A stretch of 64,000 nucleotides of DNA from positions 1 to 64,000 of the forward strand of contig JAIPFF010000025.1 of assembly GCA_021736785.1 (NCBI GenBank), given 5' to 3'. The notes under the pieces were generated by a model. The model was given only the letters and a program-made list of their open reading frames with translations, searched no databases and had not been told where the DNA came from. Below, one piece after another: positions 1 through 9,342 of the stretch (position 1 is the stretch's first letter; each line of letters begins with the position of its first letter). The DNA comes from Thiohalocapsa sp. (lineage in GTDB: Bacteria; Pseudomonadota; Gammaproteobacteria; Chromatiales; Chromatiaceae). The translations under genes and the position numbers were made by a program.

Positions 1-110
1 CCCCCCCCCCCGCGGGTCGTCCGCCGGCTGGCGATCCTGTTTTCGGGTCGGCCGCGATTCGCGCTCGCGACGTTTTGCGCAATCGCGCCACCCACGCGCA
101 TGGCACTGCG

Positions 111-1499
111 ATGACCCTGCTGCTCCTTGTTCTGATTCTGGCCGCGATGGCCATGGCCTACCACGCCGGCCGCAAGCGTGCCGTCGCGGTGGCCGGCGGC
201 CCCGCGCGCATCAACCAGCTGCATTCGCTGCCCGGCTACTACGGTTACTACGTTGCGCTCTGGGTCGGCATTCCGGCACTGCTGCTCCTGCTTGCCTGGA
301 CCGGCCTGCAGGATCGCGTGGTCACCGGTCTGATGGTCGCCGAGCTGCCGGCGGAGCTGACCGCGGACATGTCGCCCGGGCGGGTCGGGCTGATGGTCAA
401 CGACATCAAGAACCTGGCCACCGGCAACATCACCTCCGGCAACGTGACGCCGGAGATCCGGGCTGCCGCCGATCGCTACCAGCGGCTGAGCGAGACCGCC
501 AACCTGGCGCGTTGGCTGCTGATCGGCGCGGTGCTGATCGCCGGGCTGACATTCGCCTGGCGGCAGGTGTCGCCGGCCTTACGCGCCCGCAATCGGGTCG
601 AGGGCACGGTGATGGTGATCCTGATCCTGTGCTCGTCGATCGCCATCCTGACCACGCTCGGCATCGTGCTGTCGGTGCTGTTCGAGTCGCTGCGCTTCTT
701 CCAAATGGTCCCCTGGACCGAGTTCTTCTTCGGCACGCTGTGGAGTCCGCAGATCGCACTACGTGCCGATCAGGTCGCTGCCGCCGGTGCATTCGGCGCC
801 ATTCCGCTGTTTACCGGCACGCTGCTGATCTCGGCCATCGCGATGGTCGTCGCGGTTCCGGTCGGGCTGTTTTCGGCCATCTATCTGGCCGAATACGCAC
901 CGCGTGCGGTGCGCGCCTGGGCCAAGCCCGTGCTGGAGGTGCTGGCCGGAATCCCGACCGTGGTGTACGGCTTCTTCGCCGCCTTGACCGTCGCGCCGCT
1001 GATCCGGGGCTGGGGCGAGGCGATCGGCCTCGATGTCGCCTCGGAGAGCGCATTGGCGGCCGGGCTGGTGATGGGGATCATGATCATCCCGTTCGTCTCG
1101 TCCCTGTCCGACGACGTCATCAACGCCGTGCCGCAGTCGTTGCGCGACGGCTCCTACGCGCTGGGGGCAACCCAGTCGGAGACCATTCGGCGGGTGATCT
1201 TCCCGGCCGCGCTGCCCGGCATCGTCGGCGGCGTGCTGCTGGCGGTTTCGCGTGCGATCGGCGAGACCATGATCGTGGTGATGGCGGCCGGGCTAGCGGC
1301 CAACCTGACCGCCAATCCGCTGGACAGTGTGACCACGGTGACGGTGCAGATCGTCACGCTGCTGACCGGCGACCAGGAGTTCGACAGCGCCAAGACCCTC
1401 GCCGCGTTCGCGCTCGGCCTGACGCTGTTCGCGGTCACGCTGACGCTCAACGTCATCGCCTTGCATATCGTGCGTAAGTATCGTGAGCAATATGAATAA
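111..1499 (+). CDS. pstC: Phosphate ABC transporter permease PstC (long form)
   Basis: Inner-membrane permease half of the PstSCAB high-affinity phosphate importer. The ORF opens at a TTG (75), but the ATG at 111 begins directly with a hydrophobic segment (MTLLLLVLIL), as expected for this family, so I place the start there (462 aa). A second N-terminal membrane segment and a periplasmic loop precede the conserved ABC permease core in the C-terminal 250 residues, with family motifs such as LEVLAGIPTVVYGFFA and the EAA-like loop SLRDGSYALGATQSETIRR. It is longer than the roughly 320-aa enterobacterial PstC, like the long versions found in pseudomonads and halophiles. The stop overlaps the start of pstA, so the two are translationally coupled. 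Any pstS partner immediately upstream lies outside the window. Confidence 0.93.
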   Translation: MTLLLLVLILAAMAMAYHAGRKRAVAVAGGPARINQLHSLPGYYGYYVALWVGIPALLLLLAWTGLQDRVVTGLMVAELPAELTADMSPGRVGLMVNDIKNLATGNITSGNVTPEIRAAADRYQRLSETANLARWLLIGAVLIAGLTFAWRQVSPALRARNRVEGTVMVILILCSSIAILTTLGIVLSVLFESLRFFQMVPWTEFFFGTLWSPQIALRADQVAAAGAFGAIPLFTGTLLISAIAMVVAVPVGLFSAIYLAEYAPRAVRAWAKPVLEVLAGIPTVVYGFFAALTVAPLIRGWGEAIGLDVASESALAAGLVMGIMIIPFVSSLSDDVINAVPQSLRDGSYALGATQSETIRRVIFPAALPGIVGGVLLAVSRAIGETMIVVMAAGLAANLTANPLDSVTTVTVQIVTLLTGDQEFDSAKTLAAFALGLTLFAVTLTLNVIALHIVRKYREQYE

Positions 1500-3495
1500 C
1501 AGCACGAACAACAACGTCTCGCCGGGCGGCTCGGCCGGGCGCCCCTCGGGCAGTTCGGTCGGCGCCGGGGCCGGCGCCCGAAAGGGCCGCGCGATCGACA
1601 TCGTCCAAGCGAGCCTGAAGCGGCGCTACGCCGCGGAGCGCCGCTTCCGCCTGGCCGGTGCCGGCGCTGTTCTGCTCGGGCTCGGATTCGTGGCGATGCT
1701 GTTCGTCAGCATCATCGGTCAGGGCTACACCGCATTCCAGCAGACATATATTCAACTACCGGTGTACTTCGACCCCGAGATCGTCGACCCGGACGGCGAC
1801 TTCGCGCGCGCTCGTGCAGACGGATCCCTGGCGCGGGCGGAGATCGACGAGCGCCTGCTCGGCGTCAACTTTCTTGCCCTGGGGCGCGCGGCGCTGAAGG
1901 ACGAGTTCCCCGGCGTCAGCGGCCGCACCGACACGCGTGCGCTGAACAGCCTGTTGAGCCCCGGTGCGCCGCTGCAGTTGCGCGAAATGTTGGCGCGGGA
2001 TCCGTCGCTGGTCGGTGCCGAGCGGTCCATATGGCTGTTGGCTGACGATGACGTCGACATGTTCATGAAGGGACGCTCTACGGCGGTGCGGCGGCTCGAC
2101 GTCGGCGGCACGGCGACCCTCGCCGCCGCGGACGGCGGTCCGCTCGGCGAGCTGCCTGCCAGCGGTGATCGTGTCCGCGTCGAGTCCACTGTCGCCGACT
2201 TCGCACCTCTGCTCGCCGGTGTGCGCGACTTCCTCTCACGGCAGGCCGATCGCGCCCGGCGCGAGATCGCGCGCGTGGAGCGCGCCCTGGAAGCGAACGC
2301 CGCGGAACGGGAGCGCTTGCTGCAGGCGCTGGCGGACGCCGAAGGCGCAAAGCCGATCACCGACCCCGCCGGTGCCGATGCGCCGGGCAGCGTCTCCGTG
2401 GCACGGCTGGAGCTTCAACTCGGCGCCTTGGATGTGCGGCGCACCGACCTGGAGGGCCAATTGCGCGGCCAGAGCGAGCGGCTTGCGGCATTTCAGGCAC
2501 GTATGGCCGACGACGACGGCGACAACGAGCTGACCGATGACATGCCCAGCTTCCTGATCCGGCTGAACGACGGTCTGATCAAGGCCGACTCGGTCAGCGG
2601 CAGCCGGATCGACGGCACCGTCTTTCTGCCGCCCGCCAGTTTGGAGCCTGCCGGCGCCGAGCGGTGGCGCATTATCGAGCTGGCAACGCCGGAAAACGGT
2701 CGCCGGCTGAAGGATCGTCAGGTCGCGTGGGTCCTGCACCTGGAGGACGAGGGACAGATCAAGAAGCGCTTCAATACCATCTTCTTCACCAACGGCACCT
2801 CGCGCGAGCCCGAGCTTGCCGGTATCGCCGGGGCGTTGATGGGGTCGTTCTACGCCTTGGTGCTGACGCTGCTGTTCTCGTTCCCGATCGGTGTCGGCGC
2901 GGCCGTCTATTTGGAGGAGTTCGCGCCGAAGAACCGAATCACCGATCTGATCGAGGTCAATATCAATAACTTGGCGGCGGTACCGTCCATCGTCTTCGGA
3001 CTGCTCGGACTCGCCGTGTTCATCAACTTCTTCGGCGTGCCGCGCTCGACGCCGCTGGTCGCGGCCATGGTGCTGACACTGATGACCTTGCCGACCATCA
3101 TTATCGCCAGCCGTGCGGCGCTGAAATCCGTGCCGCCGTCGATCCGCGAGGCGGCGCTCGGTGTCGGTGCGTCGCCGTTGCAAACGCAGATCCATCATGT
3201 GCTGCCCTTGGCCCTGCCCGGCATGCTGACCGGCACCATCATCGGCATGGCGCAGGCGCTCGGCGAGAGCGCACCCCTGTTGATGATCGGTATGATCGCG
3301 TTCATCGTCGACGTCCCGGCCGGCTTCACCGATCCAGCCACGGTGCTGCCGGTGCAAATCTTCCTTTGGGCAGACAGCCCAGAGCGCGGCTTCGTCGAGC
3401 GCACCTCGGCGGCGATCATGGTCCTGCTCGCCTTCCTGGTCCTGATGAATTTGGCCGCGGTGCTGTTGCGCCGCCGCTTCGAGCGGCGCTGGTAG
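1483..3495 (+). CDS. pstA: Phosphate ABC transporter permease PstA with large periplasmic insertion
   Basis: Second permease subunit of the phosphate importer. At 670 aa it is more than twice the length of E. coli PstA. Layout: a Ser/Asn/Gly-rich cytoplasmic N-terminus, one membrane segment near residues 55-80, a hydrophilic region from about 80 to 440, then the permease domain (SFPIGVGAAVYLEEFAP; NNLAAVPSIVFGLLGLAVF; REAALGVGASPLQTQIHHVL). The insertion holds two predicted coiled-coil stretches, around 248-290 and 306-343, rich in Arg/Glu/Ala heptads. The GTG at 1483 overlaps pstC; an ATG at 1492 is an alternative. Comparable long PstA proteins occur in other gammaproteobacteria, so the insertion is probably a lineage feature and not an assembly error. 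Confidence 0.92.
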   Translation: MSNMNNSTNNNVSPGGSAGRPSGSSVGAGAGARKGRAIDIVQASLKRRYAAERRFRLAGAGAVLLGLGFVAMLFVSIIGQGYTAFQQTYIQLPVYFDPEIVDPDGDFARARADGSLARAEIDERLLGVNFLALGRAALKDEFPGVSGRTDTRALNSLLSPGAPLQLREMLARDPSLVGAERSIWLLADDDVDMFMKGRSTAVRRLDVGGTATLAAADGGPLGELPASGDRVRVESTVADFAPLLAGVRDFLSRQADRARREIARVERALEANAAERERLLQALADAEGAKPITDPAGADAPGSVSVARLELQLGALDVRRTDLEGQLRGQSERLAAFQARMADDDGDNELTDDMPSFLIRLNDGLIKADSVSGSRIDGTVFLPPASLEPAGAERWRIIELATPENGRRLKDRQVAWVLHLEDEGQIKKRFNTIFFTNGTSREPELAGIAGALMGSFYALVLTLLFSFPIGVGAAVYLEEFAPKNRITDLIEVNINNLAAVPSIVFGLLGLAVFINFFGVPRSTPLVAAMVLTLMTLPTIIIASRAALKSVPPSIREAALGVGASPLQTQIHHVLPLALPGMLTGTIIGMAQALGESAPLLMIGMIAFIVDVPAGFTDPATVLPVQIFLWADSPERGFVERTSAAIMVLLAFLVLMNLAAVLLRRRFERRW

Positions 3496-3577
3496 GGCCG
3501 GCCTGGCCGCGCCCGGGCTGCGGAAGGATTCCACAGCCTCGACCCGGCCAGATCCGAACTGAATTTCGAGGTTTCGT

Positions 3578-4441
3578 ATGAGTACAACAATGGAAGCGGT
3601 GGGCGTGAAGGCACAGCACCTGAGCGCCGCCGAATTGGAGCAAGAGCAGGATTTCGCCGGCACCGTCGGCGATTTCACGTCTCCGGACCCGCGCATGGTG
3701 TGCCGGGGCGTGAACGTCTGGTACGACAACAAGCAGGCGATCCGTAATGTCAGCCTGGATATCGGCCGCAACGAGGTGGTTTCGATGATCGGCCCGTCCG
3801 GCTGCGGCAAGTCCACGTTTCTGCGCTGTCTGAATCGGATGAACGATACGATTCCGGCGGCACGGGTCGAGGGCTCGATCATGCTGGACGGGCAGGAGAT
3901 CCTGGACAAGGACATCGATGTCGTGCCGCTTCGGGCGCGCGTCGGCATGGTGTTCCAGAAGCCGAATCCGTTCCCGAAGTCGATCTACGAGAACGTCGCC
4001 TACGGCCCGCGTATCCACGGGCTGTGCAATAGTGTCGCCGAGCTCGATGAGCTGGTCGAGACCAGCCTCACACGCGCGGGCCTGTGGAACGAAGTCAAGG
4101 ACCGCCTTGGCCAGCCCGGCATCGGCCTGTCCGGCGGTCAGCAGCAGCGGCTGTGCATCGCCCGCACCATCGCGGTCTCACCGGAGCTGATCCTGATGGA
4201 CGAGCCGTGCTCGGCGCTCGATCCCATCGCGACTGCGATCATCGAGAACCTGATCGACGAACTGCGCGAGCAATACAGCATCGCCATCGTCACGCACTCG
4301 ATGCAGCAGGCGGCCCGCGTGTCGCAGCGCACCGCCTACTTCCACCTCGGGGATCTGATCGAGGTCGGTCCGACCCAGCAGATTTTCACAAACCCCGGCC
4401 ATAAGCTGACCGAAGACTACATCACCGGCCGTTTCGGCTGA
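3578..4441 (+). CDS. pstB: Phosphate ABC transporter ATP-binding protein PstB
   Basis: Cytoplasmic ATPase that powers PstCA. The Walker A motif is GPSGCGKST, the signature motif [13 protein letters not shown], and the Walker B region [12 protein letters not shown]; the Q-loop lies in [15 protein letters not shown], a PstB-specific sequence. The protein has 287 aa, about 30 residues longer than usual because of an N-terminal extension. The ATG at 3578 has a GAGG ribosome site 8 nt upstream. It follows pstA after 82 bp and precedes phoU after 148 bp, the standard pstCAB-phoU order. Confidence 0.97.
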   Translation: MSTTMEAVGVKAQHLSAAELEQEQDFAGTVGDFTSPDPRMVCRGVNVWYDNKQAIRNVSLDIGRNEVVSMIGPSGCGKSTFLRCLNRMNDTIPAARVEGSIMLDGQEILDKDIDVVPLRARVGMVFQKPNPFPKSIYENVAYGPRIHGLCNSVAELDELVETSLTRAGLWNEVKDRLGQPGIGLSGGQQQRLCIARTIAVSPELILMDEPCSALDPIATAIIENLIDELREQYSIAIVTHSMQQAARVSQRTAYFHLGDLIEVGPTQQIFTNPGHKLTEDYITGRFG

Positions 4442-4589
4442 TGCGATATCCGCATGCCCGGCAAGACCGGCTCGGCGGGAATGCTGTATCTTTACTGACG
4501 CGCGCGCCGGGCAGGTAGCGAGCCATGGTCTCTTTGGCGGTTCCATGCGCTCGGGTTTTCTTCGATAAGGCCTTGACGGGAAGGGGGCG

Positions 4590-5285
4590 ATGCAAATGAA
4601 CAAACAGCACACGGTCCGCGCCTTCGAGGAGGCCCTCTCCGGCGTGCGGGCCGATCTACTGCGGATGGGGCAGCTGACCGGTAAGCAGCTTGCGGCGGCG
4701 GCTGCATTCCTCGGCAACGACAGCACGGCGCCCGATGCGACCGCCATCGACGCCGCCGATAATCGCGTCGATGACTTCGAGGCGCGCATCGAGCATGAGG
4801 TCCAGCAGATCTTGGCATTGCGTCAGCCAATGGCCAATGATCTGCGATCACTGTTGAGTTTCGTGCGCATGGCCACGGACCTGGAACGGATCGCGGACCA
4901 TGCCAAGAACATTGCGAAACGGGTCGTGCGGATGCATGCCAACGGCGAGTCGGTGGATGTGTCGGGCACGCAAGCGCTCGCCGCGCGAGTGCAAGCCCAG
5001 CTCGCGGCTATTCTCGAGGCGGTCGAGAGCGACGACGTCGCGGCGGCACGGGCCATCTGGTCCCGTGACGCGGAGATCGACGCCCTCTTCGAGAAGACCT
5101 TCAACGACCAGTTGCTCAACCTGTGCCGAGTGCCGGATACGGCGGTCAATTGCACGCATTTGCTCTTCATCGACAAGTCGCTGGAACGCATCGGAGACCA
5201 CGTGACGAACGTGGCCGAGGATCTCGTCTATAAGGTGACCGGCGAGCGTATGCAGAGAAACCAACGGATCAGCGACTCCTCTTGA
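4590..5285 (+). CDS. phoU: Phosphate signalling regulator PhoU
   Basis: PhoU couples the Pst transporter to the PhoR kinase and represses the Pho regulon when phosphate is plentiful. The 231-aa protein has two copies of the three-helix PhoU repeat. The metal-binding motifs are visible: one around FVRMATDLERIADHAKNIAKR and its second copy around LLFIDKSLERIGDHVTNVAEDLVY. An AAGGGGG ribosome site sits just before the ATG at 4590; a second in-frame ATG two codons later is possible. It is the last gene of the pst run and converges on dsbA. Confidence 0.96.
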   Translation: MQMNKQHTVRAFEEALSGVRADLLRMGQLTGKQLAAAAAFLGNDSTAPDATAIDAADNRVDDFEARIEHEVQQILALRQPMANDLRSLLSFVRMATDLERIADHAKNIAKRVVRMHANGESVDVSGTQALAARVQAQLAAILEAVESDDVAAARAIWSRDAEIDALFEKTFNDQLLNLCRVPDTAVNCTHLLFIDKSLERIGDHVTNVAEDLVYKVTGERMQRNQRISDSS

Positions 5286-5331
5286 GCAACTCCGCGGTCG
5301 TCCCCGGGGCCTACGGCGGCGGGGCGATCGA

Positions 5332-5982
5332 TCATCGACGCGCTGTCCGCACGCGCTGCACGAGGGCGTCGGTGATGCCGAGCAGGTCTTCGTAATCCCG
5401 CACGCCTTCGCCGACGACCACATAGCGTCCGTCGACGATGATGCGGGGCACCGCGTCGATCTGCATGCGTGACTCCAGCTCTCTTGCGCGCCCGAGCGCG
5501 ACCTCCACACCGAAACTGTTGAAGGTTTTGCCGAAAGCATCGGCGTCGAGTCCCTGCCGTTCGATCCACTTCAGGATGTTCTTCTCGGTGTAGAGGTTCA
5601 CCCTGTCTTGGGTGATGGCATCGAAGACGGCCTGATCCAGCTGCGCGAGCGAGCCTTCCAGTTCGAGCGCATAGTACAAGCGCGCCAGGTTATCCCAGGC
5701 CGCGCGCCCGAAGGTGACCGGCACGCGCCGGAAGTTGACGTCGTCCGGCAATTGCTCGGCCCACGCCTTGATCAGCGGATTGAGCGAGCCGCAATGAGGG
5801 CAGCCGTAGGAGAAGAATTCGAGCACCTCGATCTGCTCTTGGTCTGCGCCGGCCTGCGGCGGCGACAGTGCGCGCCAGTCTCGGCCTTCGACGAGGCCGT
5901 CGTCCGCGCGCGCCCCCGGAATGAAGGCCGCCGTGAGAAAGCCGGCCAGGCCGGCGAGAAAGTCTCTGCGTTTGATCGGCAT
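5332..5982 (-). CDS. dsbA: Thiol:disulfide interchange protein DsbA with Tat-like signal
   Basis: Periplasmic oxidant that introduces disulfide bonds into exported proteins. The active site is CPHC (in FFSYGCPHCGS), followed by the helical insertion and a cis-proline region (DAVPRIIVDG). I chose the ATG at 5982 (216 aa) because a GGAGA ribosome site lies 7 nt upstream; the ORF continues a little further. The N-terminus reads MPIKRRDFLAGLAG with a hydrophobic stretch and an ARA cleavage site, which resembles a twin-arginine signal and not the Sec/SRP signal of E. coli DsbA. dsbB lies just upstream on the same strand, so the pair probably forms one oxidative unit. Confidence 0.95.
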   Translation of the reverse strand: MPIKRRDFLAGLAGFLTAAFIPGARADDGLVEGRDWRALSPPQAGADQEQIEVLEFFSYGCPHCGSLNPLIKAWAEQLPDDVNFRRVPVTFGRAAWDNLARLYYALELEGSLAQLDQAVFDAITQDRVNLYTEKNILKWIERQGLDADAFGKTFNSFGVEVALGRARELESRMQIDAVPRIIVDGRYVVVGEGVRDYEDLLGITDALVQRVRTARR

Positions 5983-6072
5983 GTTTGTTCTCCGGAACGA
6001 CAAGGATTAAATGGCATGATGTGGCGCTCCAGCGGCGGGGCTGGGGGAAACGGCTCGGACGGGCGATTGCGG

Positions 6073-6582
6073 TCAACCGCGTTCGGCGCCCCGGGCGTGC
6101 GGGCGCAGCAGCCACAGGGCCAAGATGCAAATCACTACAAAGCAAAACAGCGCCCACTCGGCCAATGACAGGCCCAAGATGATAAGCGCTTCGTCTTCGC
6201 AGAAGCCGGTGGCCATGAACAGTGTCGGTTGCTGCATGCCGAGCCATTCCACGAATCGCTCGATCGGACCCATGTCCGGGCCGATGCAGGAGACGCTGCC
6301 CTCGGGCTGGCGTTGAAGCCAGGTCTGATAGCCGGCGGTCGCCGCGCCGGCGGCCGCCGCCAAGGCGGTCAGGGCACCACCGATGCGCCGCGCGAGACCG
6401 GTGGTCAGCGCCACGGCCAGCGCCAGTGGCGCGATCAGCATATACAGCAGGCGCTGGAAGATGCACAGATGGCAGGGCTGCAGCGCCAGCCATTCGGTCA
6501 AGAGGATACTCGCCAGCGCCAGTGCCGCGCTGGCGCCGGCTATGAGCAGCCACAGCCGGCGATGGGTGATCAGTGCCGTCAA
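6073..6582 (-). CDS. dsbB: Disulfide bond formation protein DsbB
   Basis: Inner-membrane quinone reductase that reoxidises DsbA. Four membrane segments are visible. The first periplasmic cysteine pair is CHLC (LQPCHLCIFQR). Two further cysteines lie in the second periplasmic loop (SVSCIGPDMG and FMATGFCEDE). The ORF track extends the protein to 238 aa, but the extension has no family similarity. A TTG at 6582 with AGGAG 8 nt upstream gives a 169-aa protein of normal DsbB length, and I prefer it. The gene lies 90 bp upstream of dsbA. Confidence 0.9.
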   Translation of the reverse strand: MTALITHRRLWLLIAGASAALALASILLTEWLALQPCHLCIFQRLLYMLIAPLALAVALTTGLARRIGGALTALAAAAGAATAGYQTWLQRQPEGSVSCIGPDMGPIERFVEWLGMQQPTLFMATGFCEDEALIILGLSLAEWALFCFVVICILALWLLRPHARGAERG

Positions 6583-6752
6583 GTCCAATTCTCCTGGGAA
6601 CGGATAGGGTAGGGGCGCAGCGCCGCTGATCGTTCGCGGTTTGAGCCAGTCTCCGTGTCGGGCGGGGATAGCAGGTATAGCAATCGCTTTCAAAAAAACA
6701 GTCAACAGGGTTGGCCCGCGCGAGCGCGAGCACGGATAGCCCGAGCAGCATG

Positions 6753-7883
6753 TCATCCGTCGGTAGCGGGCGCGGCTGCCGGGCAGCACTCCTCGTAGCT
6801 CGGCACGCCGGGACGGCGCTCGTACCAGCCGCGGGTGCGGTTCACGACGGCCACCGCCGCGAGCATGACCGGCACTTCGATCAGCACGCCGACGACGGTC
6901 GCCAGCGCCGCGCCGGATTGAAAGCCGAACAGCACGATAGCCGTCGCCACCGCCAACTCGAAGAAATTACTGGCACCGATCAGCGCCGAGGGGCCGGCGA
7001 CGCAGTGCGGCGAGCGCACCGCGTAGTTCAAGAGATAGGCCAGGCCCGAGTTGAAGAAGACCTGGATCAGGATCGGCACCGCCAGCATGGCGATGATCAA
7101 CGGCTGGGCCAGGATCTGCTCGCCCTGGAAGCCGAACAGCAGCACAAGGGTGGCCAGCAGCGCGACCAGCGACACGGGTCCGAGCGCGTCGACGGTGTGC
7201 TTGAGGCGCGCGGGGCCGTCTGCATGGCGCAGCAGTGCGCGACGCAGCACCTGGGCGATCACCAGCGGCACCACGATATAGAGCAATACCGACAGCAGCA
7301 GTGTCGCCCAGGGCACCGTGATCGCGGACAGCCCGAGCAGCAGGCCGACGATGGGGGCGAAGGCGAACACCATGATCGTATCGTTCAGCGCGACTTGGGT
7401 CAGCGTGAAGTGCGGCTCACCGCGGGAGAGGCTGCTCCAGACGAACACCATGGCCGTGCAGGGCGCGGCGGCGAGGATGATCAGCCCGGCGATGTAGCTG
7501 TCGATTTGATCCGCCGGCAGCCAAGGGGCGAATACGCCGCGGATGAATACCCAGGCGAGCAGCGCCATCGAGAACGGTTTGACCGCCCAGTTCACGAACA
7601 GCGTGACGCCGACGCCGCGCCAATGCGCGCGCACGCCGGCCAGCGCGTGCAGGTCGATCTTGAGCAGCATCGGGATGATCATGAGCCAGATCAGCAGCGC
7701 AACCGGCAGGTTGATCTGCGCCACCTCGAGCCCGCCGATGAAGCGGAACACGCCCGGGAAGAACTGGCCGAGACCGATGCCGGCGACGATACAGAGAAAG
7801 ACCCAGACCGTCAGATAACGCTCGAACAGGCTCATCTCGGCGCCGGCGGCCTGCTTGCCGGTCACTTCGCATTGACTGCTCAT
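6753..7883 (-). CDS. acr3: ACR3-family arsenite efflux transporter
   Basis: Arsenite [As(III)] extrusion permease of the ACR3/ArsB family, about ten membrane segments, 376 aa. Family motifs include the N-terminal FERYLTVWVFLCIVAGIGLGQ, LPVALLIWLMIIPML, and the conserved cysteine region ILAAAPCTAMVFVWS that is essential in characterised ACR3 proteins. The start at 7883 shares one base with the stop of the upstream thioredoxin gene (TGATG), so translation is coupled. The longer ORF in the track runs into that gene in another frame. It ends the permease-GDCCVxC-thioredoxin-acr3 unit. Confidence 0.95.
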   Translation of the reverse strand: MSSQCEVTGKQAAGAEMSLFERYLTVWVFLCIVAGIGLGQFFPGVFRFIGGLEVAQINLPVALLIWLMIIPMLLKIDLHALAGVRAHWRGVGVTLFVNWAVKPFSMALLAWVFIRGVFAPWLPADQIDSYIAGLIILAAAPCTAMVFVWSSLSRGEPHFTLTQVALNDTIMVFAFAPIVGLLLGLSAITVPWATLLLSVLLYIVVPLVIAQVLRRALLRHADGPARLKHTVDALGPVSLVALLATLVLLFGFQGEQILAQPLIIAMLAVPILIQVFFNSGLAYLLNYAVRSPHCVAGPSALIGASNFFELAVATAIVLFGFQSGAALATVVGVLIEVPVMLAAVAVVNRTRGWYERRPGVPSYEECCPAAAPATDG

Positions 7884-8140
7884 CAGCGCTCGCCTTCGTG
7901 ATCCGGCGCCTTGATCCAGGCACGGACTTGATCGGGGCCAGGTACGCCGCCGGCGTGGACCACCTCTCCGTCGATGACCACGCCGGGCGTAGACATGACG
8001 CCGTAGCCCATGATCTCGGCGATATCGGTGACTTTCTCCAGTTCGATCTCGACACCGGCCTGTTCCGCCGCCTTGGCGATGGCGTTGGCGGTGATCTCGC
8101 AATTGCGGCAGCCGGAGCCGAGAACCTTGATCTGTTTCAT
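7883..8140 (-). CDS. Small thioredoxin-family protein (redox-active disulfide type)
   Basis: An 85-aa thioredoxin-fold protein of the TM0996/MTH895 type. It starts MKQIKVLGSGCRNCEITAN, placing the redox pair in GCRNC. The cis-proline strand is STPGVVIDGEVVHAG. Such proteins typically sit beside DUF318 permeases and ArsR-controlled genes; a role in reducing arsenic compounds or maturing the permease is an inference. The start overlaps the preceding GDCCVxC gene by 4 nt and the stop overlaps acr3, so all three are co-translated. Confidence 0.9.
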   Translation of the reverse strand: MKQIKVLGSGCRNCEITANAIAKAAEQAGVEIELEKVTDIAEIMGYGVMSTPGVVIDGEVVHAGGVPGPDQVRAWIKAPDHEGER

Positions 8141-8370
8141 GGATTGACCTCGGAAGATGTTCCGCAGCAGTCCCCGTCGCCGGCCTGAATCGGCGGACAG
8201 GGGGTGTCTGCATACGAGCAGAAGACGCAGCAGTCGCCCGGTTTCGGCTTCAGCAGCACCCCGCAGTCGGGGCACTCCCAGAACCAGACGCAGGCGTCGG
8301 TGGGCATCCGCTCGCTGCGGCTGAAGCCGCATTGCGGGCAGGTGATTGTCGAGTCGAGCGTGACGGCCAT
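8137..8370 (-). CDS. GDCCVxC-domain zinc-ribbon-like protein
   Basis: A 77-aa, cysteine-dense protein (nine Cys). It has an N-terminal CPQCG knuckle, a second CPDCG knuckle and the diagnostic GDCCVFC sequence, followed by a CCGTS tail. The GDCCVxC family recurs in arsenic and mercury resistance loci; some homologues carry selenocysteine. Here all positions are ordinary Cys codons. The biochemical role is unknown; binding of soft metals or metalloids is plausible. It lies 9 bp after the ArsP-like permease and overlaps the thioredoxin gene. Confidence 0.85.
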   Translation of the reverse strand: MAVTLDSTITCPQCGFSRSERMPTDACVWFWECPDCGVLLKPKPGDCCVFCSYADTPCPPIQAGDGDCCGTSSEVNP

Positions 8371-8379
8371 GGGCGTGCC

Positions 8380-9342
8380 TCAGGTGATCAGATTGAAACC
8401 CCAGCCGACGAGTATGAACGACACCGCCAGCACGCCGGCGAACAGCGCCAGCGCCTGCCAGCGGATGACCTTGCGCAGGATCAGCATCTCCGGTACGGAG
8501 AGCGCGGCGATGCTCATCATCAGGGCCAGCACCGTGCCGACGGCGACGCCTTTGCCGAGCATCGCCTCGGCCACCGGGATCACGCCGGTGGCGTTGGAAT
8601 ACAGCGGGATGCCCACCAGCACCGCGGCGGGCACCGCGAGCCACTGGCCGTCGCCGAGATGCTCAACGACCCAGTCCGCCGGCACGTAGCCGTGAAAGAG
8701 TGCGCCGACGCCGATGCCGATGAACACCCACTTCCAGATCCGGCGCAGGATCTCTCTCACCTCGGCCACGGCGAAGCGATGCCGCCCGCGCAGGCTGGTA
8801 TCCGGGCGCACCACTGCCGCTTCTCCCATATGGATCTTCCAGACATACTCCTCGACCCAGCGCTCCGGTTTGAAGCGCTGCATGATGATGCCGCCGAACC
8901 AGGCCACCACCAGTCCGGCGCCGATGTACAGCAGCGCGAGCTTCCAGCCCAGGATACCGATCAGCAGCACCGCGGCGACCTCGTTGATCATCGGCGAGGC
9001 GATCAGGAACGAGAAGGTGACCCCGAGCGGAATTCCGGCCTCGACGAAGCCGATGAACAGCGGCACCGAGGAGCAGGAGCAAAACGGCGTCACGGCGCCG
9101 AGACCGACGGCCATGCCGCGCGCCTGCCAGTCCGGTCGCCCGCGCACGAATTCCCGCACCCGCTCCGGCGATACCAGTGCGCGCAGCAGACCCATGATGT
9201 AGATGACGATGACCAGGAGCGCGAAGATCTTGGCAACGTCCATGACGAAGAACTGCAGCGCCGCGCCGGCGGCGGAATCGGGGCTCAGGCCGAGCAGCGA
9301 GTAAGCAATCGTATCGCCGAGCCAGGCGAAGGGATCGGGCAT
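8380..9342 (-). CDS. ArsP-like permease (DUF318 family)
   Basis: A 320-aa membrane protein of the DUF318/YraQ permease family, which includes ArsP, an exporter of trivalent organoarsenicals. The hallmark is TPFCSCSSVPLF in the first half, with a second conserved region ATGVIPVAEAMLGKG in the second half. About eight membrane segments are visible. In this position, leading a unit with a small thioredoxin and ACR3, an arsenic or organoarsenical role is likely, but the substrate cannot be read from sequence. Its promoter would lie in the 268-bp gap after arsJ. Confidence 0.85.
   Translation of the reverse strand: MPDPFAWLGDTIAYSLLGLSPDSAAGAALQFFVMDVAKIFALLVIVIYIMGLLRALVSPERVREFVRGRPDWQARGMAVGLGAVTPFCSCSSVPLFIGFVEAGIPLGVTFSFLIASPMINEVAAVLLIGILGWKLALLYIGAGLVVAWFGGIIMQRFKPERWVEEYVWKIHMGEAAVVRPDTSLRGRHRFAVAEVREILRRIWKWVFIGIGVGALFHGYVPADWVVEHLGDGQWLAVPAAVLVGIPLYSNATGVIPVAEAMLGKGVAVGTVLALMMSIAALSVPEMLILRKVIRWQALALFAGVLAVSFILVGWGFNLIT

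Noticed and set aside
1-110. Upstream pstS or Pho box before pstC
   Set aside because: Only 110 bp precede the chosen pstC start, and I could not find a convincing Pho box or any pstS sequence there.
2236-3948. 570-aa - strand ORF opposite pstA and pstB
   Set aside because: Antisense shadow of two recognised genes, rich in Arg, Gln and His.
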